From NCBI GenBank assembly GCA_902490145.1, contig CABUCT010000044.1:1-8824 (forward strand): 8,824 nucleotides of DNA, in the 5' to 3' direction. Made by a program: the position numbers and the translations under genes. The DNA is from an uncultured Oscillospiraceae bacterium. Lineage in GTDB: Bacteria > Bacillota > Clostridia > Oscillospirales > Acutalibacteraceae. Positions 1 through 6,285 of this stretch are shown one piece after another (positions within the stretch are counted from its first letter, which is position 1; each line of letters begins with the position of its first letter). The notes under the pieces are model-generated. The model worked only from the letters and a program-made list of their open reading frames with translations. It was not told the DNA's origin and did no database searches.

Positions 1-1682
1 GTATCTAGTTCTTCAGCAACTTCACGTCCGAGATTTGTAAGAGTGTATTTAATTTCGCCGTCTTGTTCAATCTTTTCAATGGCTTTTGTTTTTTCAAGCT
101 CTGCTATTGCCTGAGAAAGGTTCCAATAGCTCGCCATTCCATCGGCCTGAACCGATTGGTCAATAAGACTTCTTTTAAGTGGAACGCCGACTGTCTTTAT
201 CATATAGCAGACAAGGATTTTTATATCGTCAATATCACGCAGACCGCCGATTTCAACACCGTAGTCAAATCCTGTTGTATGGCGTTTTTCAGGAATGTCC
301 TCTACTACCTTTTCCGAAACCTTGTCAAGTTCACCTGCACCGACAGTGATAATAATATCTCCGGGTCTTGCGGCATTTCTTAAAAATTCCACCATTTCAT
401 CAAATTGAGGAATATAATATGCACCGTCGATTTTTGCAGCCAAGTCCGCAGAGCTTATATTTGACGTATTTTTTTCGCGTGCGGCGTAAATGTCTGAAAA
501 CAGTACGATATCTGGACGCGAAAGCTCACGTACAAAATCGTCGAAAAACGCGATGGTACGAGTGTATGTGTGAGGCTGAAAAGCACAGATAACGCGGTCA
601 AAATCCATAGTTTCTACCATGTCAAAAAGTGCTTTCAATTCACTTGGATGATGAGCATAATCATCATAGACCATTGCTCCGGAATATTGTCCCTTAAATT
701 CAAACCTGCGTCCAACACCACCATAGGTTGAAAGTCCGCGTTCGATAGAGTCGGGGCTAAGTCCTATTGCCAAAGCGGCAGCGGCAGCGGCAAGAGCATT
801 TAAGATATTGTGATGTCCGGGAACGAGCAAACGGATAAAAGCTTTTTTTTCTCCGTTTACCATTAGATCAAATTGTCCCAAACCATGTTTATATTTTATG
901 TTTTGAGCAGTAACATCGGCTTTGTTATCAATTCCGAAAGTCACAATTTTGCGATCGATTCCGTTAACAGTATCCATAGCATTTTCATCATCGGCATTGA
1001 CAATAACTACACCGTCTTTTGGAACCTTAAGTGCAAATTTTCTGAAAGAAGCTTTAACTTCATCAAGATTTTTGAAGAAGTCAATATGATCACAGTCAAC
1101 GTTTAAAATTACCGCAACGGTCGGAAAAAATTTCAAAAACGAGTTGCAATATTCGCAGGATTCAAGAATGATAGTATCACCTTTTCCTGCACGATGGCCT
1201 CCGCCGATAAGAGGAAGAGATCCGCCTATCATAACAGTTGGATCGGATTCTTCGGCCATTGCAATATGCGTCATCATTGACGTTGTGGAAGTTTTCCCGT
1301 GAGTTCCCGAAATGCAGACCGCATTTTTGTAATTCTTCATTATTGCACCAAAGCCCTCGGCACGCTCATAAACGGGAATTCCAAGACGCTTTGCCTCAAC
1401 AATTTCAGGATTTTCGTCTTTAATTGCAGCACTTCGAATAATGTAATCCGCACCGGATACATTTTCTGCCGCGTGTCCGACATAAACTTTTACCTTTCGG
1501 CGGGTAAGAGCTTTAGTGGCTGAGCTTTTGTTCATATCCGAGCCGGTTATAGTATGGTGGTTTTCTAACAGGATTTCGGCAAGCGAACACATAGAAACTC
1601 CACCTATTCCTATGAGATGGGCAACTTTTGTTTTATCATTTATATATTCCGAAATATCGGGTTTATTATAGATTCCTGCCAT
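1..1682 (-). CDS. murC: UDP-N-acetylmuramate--L-alanine ligase (MurC) with in-frame C-terminal DUF4364-like domain; 3' end beyond window
   Basis: MurC is the cytoplasmic ATP-dependent ligase that joins L-alanine to UDP-MurNAc, the first amino acid of the peptidoglycan stem. The ATG at 1682 follows an AGAGGTG ribosome binding site at 1692-1698. Visible Mur features, in order: N-terminal UDP-binding loop HLIGIGGVSM (residues 22-31), ATP P-loop GTHGKTS (126-132), central ESCEY at 174-178 followed by a DCDHID segment (196-201), and the C-terminal DDYAHHPSE signature (340-348). MurC-like sequence ends near residue 460 (GAGELDKVSEK, 448-458), the usual family length. The frame then runs on with no stop through a short linker into about 90 residues (from about 470) resembling the DUF4364 family: GGLRDIDDIKILVCYMIK at 479-496, then a winged-helix-like portion. 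It is open at the window edge after 560 codons. There is no ATG near the domain boundary (only M494, inside the domain) and no ribosome binding site, so separate translation looks unlikely. The MurC call is firm; DUF4364 is recognised by pattern only. It is the last visible gene of the operon. Confidence 0.95.
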   Translation of the reverse strand, partial: MAGIYNKPDISEYINDKTKVAHLIGIGGVSMCSLAEILLENHHTITGSDMNKSSATKALTRRKVKVYVGHAAENVSGADYIIRSAAIKDENPEIVEAKRLGIPVYERAEGFGAIMKNYKNAVCISGTHGKTSTTSMMTHIAMAEESDPTVMIGGSLPLIGGGHRAGKGDTIILESCEYCNSFLKFFPTVAVILNVDCDHIDFFKNLDEVKASFRKFALKVPKDGVVIVNADDENAMDTVNGIDRKIVTFGIDNKADVTAQNIKYKHGLGQFDLMVNGEKKAFIRLLVPGHHNILNALAAAAAALAIGLSPDSIERGLSTYGGVGRRFEFKGQYSGAMVYDDYAHHPSELKALFDMVETMDFDRVICAFQPHTYTRTIAFFDDFVRELSRPDIVLFSDIYAAREKNTSNISSADLAAKIDGAYYIPQFDEMVEFLRNAARPGDIIITVGAGELDKVSEKVVEDIPEKRHTTGFDYGVEIGGLRDIDDIKILVCYMIKTVGVPLKRSLIDQSVQADGMASYWNLSQAIAELEKTKAIEKIEQDGEIKYTLTNLGREVAEELD

Positions 1683-1697
1683 TTAAAAGTACACCTC

Positions 1698-2372
1698 TTA
1701 AAGTCTGAAAATACCTTTTTCGGTCAGCACTATTTCATTTGAATTTATTTTGATATAATCGTGGACTGGTTCGGAAAACTTGTGATAATCCGAAACAGCA
1801 TAAGTTTTTGGATCAATTTTGATAATTTTGTTTTCGCCGACGGCACAGACCGTTAACTTTTCATTTTCATCCGGCCAGATGCTTTCAAGTCCCGATGGCA
1901 GATCTTCTCCGCTTCCTATTCTGAGTTCTTGGCGAAGTCCTTTTCCGACAGAATATCTAATAATCGCGGCGGGATTTGAATATGCAGCCCAGACAAAGTT
2001 GTCTTTTGCGGCGATTGAAGAAGGCGAATTCCCCTTAAAGGTCATTTCTCCCGTCCATTCTTCCTCACCGTTGCTTCCGATTATGACCGCTTTTTTATCA
2101 CTTCCTATAACAAGTATGCGGCTATTCGGCAAAATGGCAGTTTTACAGGAAATAAATTCACGGGGATTACCTTCAAATTTTTCAAAATGATTTCCGAACT
2201 TATTCAGCAAAAAAACACTTCTTGTAACAGCTGAAACAGTGCTGTTTTCACAGTCGAACATTCGATAGACTATCGTAGCTTTTCCGTCGTGTTCATCCTG
2301 CATTGAAACGAATACTATTCCGTTTTGACACGGAACCATCTGAATTGCACCGAATCCATAAATTTGTTTCAT
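1698..2372 (-). CDS. Conserved-looking protein of unknown function, beta-repeat (propeller-like) character
   Basis: I do not recognise this 224-residue protein. It has no signal peptide or membrane segment, so it is probably cytoplasmic. The sequence is a series of short alternating hydrophobic strands separated by polar turns, for example GIVFVSM (18-24), ATIVYRMF (32-39), RILVIGS (85-91), KAVIIGSNGEEEW (94-106), NFVWAAYSNP (125-134), IIKIDPKTYAV (183-193) and NEIVLTEKGIFRL (212-224). That pattern suits a small or partial beta-propeller or a related all-beta repeat fold; this is inference from pattern, not a family match. The ATG directly follows the rex stop codon (TAAATG), with GAGGAT inside the end of rex as the ribosome binding site, so it is translationally coupled to rex. 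The stop lies 15 bases before murC. Its place between a redox repressor and a cell-wall ligase gives no clear functional hint. Confidence 0.85.
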   Translation of the reverse strand: MKQIYGFGAIQMVPCQNGIVFVSMQDEHDGKATIVYRMFDCENSTVSAVTRSVFLLNKFGNHFEKFEGNPREFISCKTAILPNSRILVIGSDKKAVIIGSNGEEEWTGEMTFKGNSPSSIAAKDNFVWAAYSNPAAIIRYSVGKGLRQELRIGSGEDLPSGLESIWPDENEKLTVCAVGENKIIKIDPKTYAVSDYHKFSEPVHDYIKINSNEIVLTEKGIFRL

Positions 2373-3011
2373 TTAATTATCCTCGGTTTTATTAATTTTA
2401 TAACAAAGTGTCATAAGACTGTCGCCGATATGAACATTCTCAACAGCAACATCAGGATGGTTGAGAGCGATATCATAATGGCTGAAATTCCAAAATGCTT
2501 TTATTCCAAGTTTAATAAGAATGGGAACCAGTTCCTTTGCTCCTTCAGGCGGCAAACAAAGTACAGCCATTTCCGGAAAATTTTCGCGGCAGAACTCATC
2601 GAGACCGTCGATATGACGAACAGGAAGTCCTTTTATCAGTTGACCGGTGAGCGATTCTTTACGGTCAAAAATTCCGATAAGAGAAAATCCTTTGCTTTCA
2701 AAGGTTATTTGATTTGAAACAAGACGTCCCAAATTTCCCGCACCGATAATAATGGTTTTATGTGATTTTGGAAGGCCCAGAATGTTTCCGATTTCTTTGT
2801 GAAGCTGTTCAACATTATATCCGTATCCCTGTTGGCCAAAGCCCCCGAAGCAGTTGAAGTCTTGTCTTATTTGAGAGGCGGTAAGACCCATCCTCACAGA
2901 CAATTCACGTGAGGAAATTCGGATAATTCCATTTGATTTCAGCTCACCTAAGAATCTATAATATCGAGGCAGTCTTTTGATGACAGAAAGTGAAATAGAA
3001 TCATTTTTCAT
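2373..3011 (-). CDS. rex: Redox-sensing transcriptional repressor Rex
   Basis: Rex is a homodimeric cytoplasmic repressor. It binds operators when NAD+ predominates and releases them when NADH rises, controlling fermentation and redox genes in Gram-positive bacteria. The 212-residue length is typical. Residues 1-80 form the winged helix: SSRELSVRMGL (33-43), recognition-helix region ASQIRQDF (45-52) and the family's GGFGQQGYGYNV segment (56-67). Residues 85-200 are the Rossmann domain, with the dinucleotide loop GAGNLGR (90-96) and an acidic residue after the second strand (FDRK, D116), as expected for NAD(H). CLPPEGAKELV (152-162) and a FWNFSHYDI segment (173-181) match the late Rossmann strands. 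The ATG at 3011 has a GGTGAT ribosome binding site 5 to 6 bases upstream and sits 14 bases after the isocitrate dehydrogenase stop. It is co-transcribed with citrate-branch genes, which suggests it could control this operon. I found no full Rex palindrome in the operon promoter, only one half-site. Confidence 0.96.
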   Translation of the reverse strand: MKNDSISLSVIKRLPRYYRFLGELKSNGIIRISSRELSVRMGLTASQIRQDFNCFGGFGQQGYGYNVEQLHKEIGNILGLPKSHKTIIIGAGNLGRLVSNQITFESKGFSLIGIFDRKESLTGQLIKGLPVRHIDGLDEFCRENFPEMAVLCLPPEGAKELVPILIKLGIKAFWNFSHYDIALNHPDVAVENVHIGDSLMTLCYKINKTEDN

Positions 3012-3025
3012 ATTATCACCAAAAA

Positions 3026-4195
3026 TTATTTACTTAATTTTTCAACCGTTTCCATAACATAATCACCGAATTCATTACAGGTGCATCCGGTGTCTCTACC
3101 TGTTATGGTAAGCTTTTTTTCTTTAAACATACATATGTCAAGTGCATCAGAAAGCAGATCAGCTTCTTTCTGACGTCCGATATGTGAAAGCAGCATAACT
3201 GTTGCACGAAGCATTGAGCATGGATCTGCATATTTATCACGGCCTTCTTCAACCATACGGGGAGCAGAGCCGTGGATAGCTTCAAACATAGCATAGCGTT
3301 TGCCGATGTTTCCACTTCCGGCAGTTCCGACTCCGCCCTGGAATTCAGCAGCTTCATCGGTTATGATATCTCCGTAAAGATTCGGAAGAATGAATACTTT
3401 GAAATCAGTACGGCGTTTTTTATCAATCAGCTTTGCGGTAGTAATATCAATATACCAGTCATCGGTAGTAATTTCAGGATATTCTTCTCCGACTTTTTTG
3501 CAGAGGTTGAGGAATTTACCATCGGTAGTCTTGATTACGTTGGCTTTGGTAATAATTGAAACACGATCCTTTTTATTTTTGCGTGCATAGTCATATGCGA
3601 GTCTTGCGATACGATCTGTGCCTTGTGTGGTAGTTACTGTGAAATCAACCGCAAGATCATCGGTTACATTAACCCCTTTTGAACCAAGAGTATAAGCACC
3701 CTCGGTGTTCTCACGGAAAAATGTCCAGTCGATATTTTCCTCAGGAACTTTAACGGGACGAACATTGGCAAACAGGTCGAGTTCTTTTCTCATAGCAACA
3801 TTTGCACTTTCAATATTCGGCCACTTGTCACCTGCACGAGGAGTAGTTGTTGGTCCTTTAAGTATAACATGGCAGTCTTTGAGTTCTGCCAAAACATCGT
3901 CGGGAATAGCCTTGCCGACCTCAGCACGATGTTCGATTGTAAGACCGTCAATGCTCTTAAATTCAACCTTTCCGGCTTCAACATCTTTTGAAAGCAGAAA
4001 ACGGAGAACACGTTCGGCTTCCTTTGTAATAACAGGGCCGATTCCGTCACCGCCGCATATTCCGATTATAAGTTTGTCAAGGGCTGAATAGTCAACGAAG
4101 TCCTTTTCATTTTTCATGCGTTCAACTCTTTCGAGCTGCTCGCGAAGAACCGATTCAAATTTTTCAGCAGCATTTTTTATCATTTGTTCATTCAT
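3026..4195 (-). CDS. icd: Isocitrate dehydrogenase (isocitrate/isopropylmalate dehydrogenase family)
   Basis: Oxidatively decarboxylates isocitrate to 2-oxoglutarate with NAD(P)+ and a divalent metal. With the chosen ATG it has 389 residues. After a charged N-terminal helix of about 40 residues comes the family core: GGDGIGP (48-54), SANVAMRK (130-137), where S130, N132 and R136 align with the isocitrate-binding Ser, Asn and Arg of E. coli Icd, R146 in FANVRP, FRENTEGAY (160-168) ending in the catalytic Tyr, K217 in ITKAN, and metal-site Asp at D250, D276 and D280 (YGDIITDEA). The serine pattern favours isocitrate over isopropylmalate. After HGSAP (308-312) the coenzyme position carries R313-M314, not the Asp common in NAD-dependent relatives, so cofactor choice is uncertain. 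An in-frame GTG at 4204 would start three codons earlier but lies on the ribosome binding site itself. It begins 11 bases after the aconitase stop. Isopropylmalate dehydrogenase is the main alternative, less likely beside aconitase. Confidence 0.92.
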   Translation of the reverse strand: MNEQMIKNAAEKFESVLREQLERVERMKNEKDFVDYSALDKLIIGICGGDGIGPVITKEAERVLRFLLSKDVEAGKVEFKSIDGLTIEHRAEVGKAIPDDVLAELKDCHVILKGPTTTPRAGDKWPNIESANVAMRKELDLFANVRPVKVPEENIDWTFFRENTEGAYTLGSKGVNVTDDLAVDFTVTTTQGTDRIARLAYDYARKNKKDRVSIITKANVIKTTDGKFLNLCKKVGEEYPEITTDDWYIDITTAKLIDKKRRTDFKVFILPNLYGDIITDEAAEFQGGVGTAGSGNIGKRYAMFEAIHGSAPRMVEEGRDKYADPCSMLRATVMLLSHIGRQKEADLLSDALDICMFKEKKLTITGRDTGCTCNEFGDYVMETVEKLSK

Positions 4196-4201
4196 TTTTA
4201 T

Positions 4202-4208
4202 CACCCTT
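4202..4208 (-). promoter_or_regulatory. Ribosome binding site deciding the isocitrate dehydrogenase start
   Basis: AAGGGTG overlaps the aconitase stop codon. Its AGGG core ends 8 bases before the ATG at 4195. An in-frame GTG at 4204 falls inside this site and therefore lacks spacing, so the ATG is preferred. The overlap implies translational coupling with aconitase. Confidence 0.7.
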
Positions 4209-6129
4209 ATTTATACATTTTTAAAAGTCCGCCTGCAAGGATCATTTTTTTCTGACGGTCAGGCAGAGGACACTCAAGAGAAATTTTTTCACCGGTGGTT
4301 TCATTTGTAAGATAAATTTCACTGTCGGTTTCAATTGCTTTTTTGATATCTAAAAGGGTAAGTGTATCGCCCTCGGAGATTTTTTCATAATCATCGGGAT
4401 TTTTAAAAGTAAGAGGTAAAATACCGGCATTTATAAGATTTGCACGGTGAATACGAGCAAAGGATTTTACAATAACAGCACGAATTCCGAGATAAAGAGG
4501 AACGAGAGCTGCGTGTTCTCTTGAAGAACCCTGACCGTAGTTTTCACCGCCGACAACGAATCCTCCGCCGTTTTTCTTACAACGTTCAGGGAATTCTTTG
4601 TCGCAAACTCCGAAACAGAAATTTGAAAGATAAGGAATATTAGAACGGTATGGAAGAATTTTTGCACCGGCAGGCATAATGTGATCGGTTGTGATATTGT
4701 CACCTACCTTGAGCATTACATCGGCAGTAAGTGTATCTTCCAAAGGATGCGAATCGGGGAAAGCCTTTATATTAGGTCCTTTGAGAACTTCCACTTTGTC
4801 GGCTTCTTCAACCGTTGCCGGAGGATCGATCATATTATCATTAATAACAAATTTTTCAGGAAGATTTATTTCGGGCATTTTTCCGATTGTACGGGGATCG
4901 GTAAGTACTCCTGTGAGAGCCGAAGCAGCAGCAGTTTCCGGACTTACCAAAAACACCTTTGCATCGGCAGTTCCGCTTCTTCCTTCAAAGTTACGATTAA
5001 AGGTTCGAAGAGAAACACCCTCTGAATTCGGAGACTGTCCCATTCCGATACAAGGTCCGCAGGCACATTCGAGAACTCTTGCACCGGCAGCGATGATATC
5101 AGACAAAGCTCCGTTCTGTGCCATCATGTCAAGCACCTGGCGAGAACCGGGGGAAATTGCAAGACTGACTGTTGGGCAAACGGTTTTTCCTTTGAGAATT
5201 GCGGCAACCTTCATCATGTCCATAAGAGAAGAGTTTGTGCAAGAACCAATGCAAACCTGATCAACTTTTATCTTTCCGATTTCACTTACGGTTTTGACAG
5301 CATCAGGACTATGTGGACAGGCAGCGGCAGGTTCAAGTTTTGACAAATCAATGTTAATTATTCTTGAATATTCAGCGTCTTCATCTGCAAAAACGGGAGT
5401 ATAGTCTCCCTCACGTCCCTGAGCTTTTAAAAATGCTTTTGTTACTTCATCGGCAGGGAAGATTGAGGTGGTTGCACCGAGTTCAGCACCCATGTTAGTG
5501 ATGGTGGCACGTTCAGGAACAGAAAGGGTTTTTACACCGTCTCCACCATATTCAATAACTTTTCCAACTCCGCCTTTTACGGTCAGAATTCTAAGTACTT
5601 CAAGAATAATATCTTTTGCAGAAACAAAGTCAGAGAGCTTTCCGCTTAAGTTTACTTTAATGACTTCAGGCATATTTATGTGATATTCACCACCGCCCAT
5701 TGCAACGGCAACATCCATTCCGCCCGCACCCATTGCAAACATACCGATACCGCCTCCAGTGGGAGTGTGACTGTCGGAACCGATAAGAGTTTTTCCGGGA
5801 ATTCCGAAGCGTTCAAGATGAACCTGATGGCATATTCCGTTTCCGGGTCTGGAATAATAAATTCCATGCTTTTTCGCAACGGTACGAATGAAACGATGGT
5901 CATCGGCATTTTCGAATCCGTTTTGAAGTGTGTTATGATCAATATAAGCAACCGATCGCTCGGTTTTTACTCTTGGAATCCCCATAGCTTCAAACTCAAG
6001 ATATGCCATGGTTCCTGTGGCGTCCTGCGTAAGGGTTTGATCGATTCGAAGACCGATATCCTGTCCGGCGATCATTTCACCGCTGACAAGGTGAGCACTA
6101 ATGATTTTTTCGGCAATATTTTTACCCAA
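4207..6129 (-). CDS. Aconitate hydratase, short bacterial (Aquifex-like) type
   Basis: Isomerises citrate to isocitrate through cis-aconitate using a [4Fe-4S] cluster, in the cytoplasm. At 640 residues it is shorter than AcnA or AcnB (about 850-900) and fits the compact bacterial aconitase subgroup. Domain order is catalytic domains (about 1-430), linker, then C-terminal swivel domain (about 465-640). Cluster ligands are C297 in CIGSCTNSS and C357 and C360 in ACGPCIGMG. Other active-site blocks are GSDSHTPTGGG (117-127), GDNITTDHI (476-484), PAGAKILPYRSNIP (486-499, with the substrate-loop Arg), and GQGSSREHAAL (532-542), which carries the catalytic Ser. The start is TTG at 6129, nine bases after a good AAGGA site. 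The resulting MGKNIAEKIISAHLV opening fits the family, and the upstream ATG at 6151 is out because its frame stops after six codons. It is the first gene of the operon. No citrate synthase is visible here. Homoaconitase or isopropylmalate dehydratase are weaker alternatives because the swivel loop is aconitase-like. Confidence 0.95.
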   Translation of the reverse strand: MGKNIAEKIISAHLVSGEMIAGQDIGLRIDQTLTQDATGTMAYLEFEAMGIPRVKTERSVAYIDHNTLQNGFENADDHRFIRTVAKKHGIYYSRPGNGICHQVHLERFGIPGKTLIGSDSHTPTGGGIGMFAMGAGGMDVAVAMGGGEYHINMPEVIKVNLSGKLSDFVSAKDIILEVLRILTVKGGVGKVIEYGGDGVKTLSVPERATITNMGAELGATTSIFPADEVTKAFLKAQGREGDYTPVFADEDAEYSRIINIDLSKLEPAAACPHSPDAVKTVSEIGKIKVDQVCIGSCTNSSLMDMMKVAAILKGKTVCPTVSLAISPGSRQVLDMMAQNGALSDIIAAGARVLECACGPCIGMGQSPNSEGVSLRTFNRNFEGRSGTADAKVFLVSPETAAASALTGVLTDPRTIGKMPEINLPEKFVINDNMIDPPATVEEADKVEVLKGPNIKAFPDSHPLEDTLTADVMLKVGDNITTDHIMPAGAKILPYRSNIPYLSNFCFGVCDKEFPERCKKNGGGFVVGGENYGQGSSREHAALVPLYLGIRAVIVKSFARIHRANLINAGILPLTFKNPDDYEKISEGDTLTLLDIKKAIETDSEIYLTNETTGEKISLECPLPDRQKKMILAGGLLKMYK

Positions 6130-6138
6130 TTTATATCA

Positions 6139-6143
6139 TCCTT
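6139..6143 (-). promoter_or_regulatory. Ribosome binding site supporting a TTG start for aconitase
   Basis: AAGGA (within GAAAGGATG) stands nine bases before the TTG at 6129. No in-frame ATG or GTG with an equivalent site exists upstream, so the non-ATG start is well supported and may limit translation of the first operon gene. Confidence 0.75.
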
Positions 6144-6171
6144 TCAGCCATAAAAGGCACTTACTTATTAA

Positions 6172-6216
6172 TATAAAAAACAAGCACCTCTATTATCACA
6201 AAAACAGAGGCACTTG
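6172..6216 (-). terminator. Intrinsic terminator after the M23 peptidase gene
   Basis: On the minus strand an 11-base-pair stem (CAAGTGCCTCT at 6216-6206 with AGAGGTGCTTG at 6191-6181) closes a 14-base loop and is followed at once by TTTTTT (6180-6175). Two positions pair only as G-U wobbles in minus-strand RNA and would be C/A mismatches in plus-strand RNA. This supports the minus strand as the functional direction. It lies about 70 bases past the peptidase stop. Confidence 0.78.
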
Positions 6217-6220
6217 TCAA
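6192..6220 (-). promoter_or_regulatory. Probable sigma-A-type promoter of the acn-icd-rex-orf-murC operon
   Basis: TTGACA at 6220-6215, a 17-base spacer and GATAAT at 6197-6192 read on the minus strand. That is a perfect -35 and a five-of-six -10 at ideal spacing. Transcription would start near 6185, giving a leader of about 55 bases before the aconitase TTG. The whole promoter overlaps the upstream gene's terminator hairpin. The spacer/-10 junction contains TTGTGA (6201-6196), which equals one half of the Rex operator palindrome; the other half is missing. Confidence 0.7.
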
Positions 6221-6285
6221 TATTTTAGGGTCAATTATTTGAAAACTTATTTGATTTTTTTTACAAGATTGATATTATTTATCAA

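Noticed and set aside
1819..2190. Plus-strand open frame opposite the 224-residue unknown gene
   Set aside because: No convincing ribosome binding site. The minus-strand ORF has better operon spacing, coupling and start context, so this is a shadow frame.
4681..5260. Long plus-strand open frames opposite aconitase (for example 4691-5260)
   Set aside because: They lie entirely antisense to a well-matched aconitase, have low-complexity Ser/Thr-rich translations and no family resemblance.
3026..6129. Reading the dehydratase/dehydrogenase pair as leucine (isopropylmalate) or lysine (homocitrate) pathway enzymes
   Set aside because: The dehydrogenase keeps the isocitrate-type Ser-x-Asn-x-x-x-Arg set and the dehydratase has the aconitase-type swivel loop in one full-length chain. 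The families are close, so only an assay would fully exclude it.
6131..6151. Six-codon reading frame (MAERMI) in the aconitase leader that contains the gene's ribosome binding site
   Set aside because: It has no ribosome binding site of its own, has no attenuator-like structure, and short frames of this size are expected by chance.
6269..6285. Dyad TTGAT-N7-ATCAA just after the peptidase stop
   Set aside because: The arms are five AT-rich bases with a spacing that does not fit Rex or another operator I can name; likely chance in AT-rich DNA.
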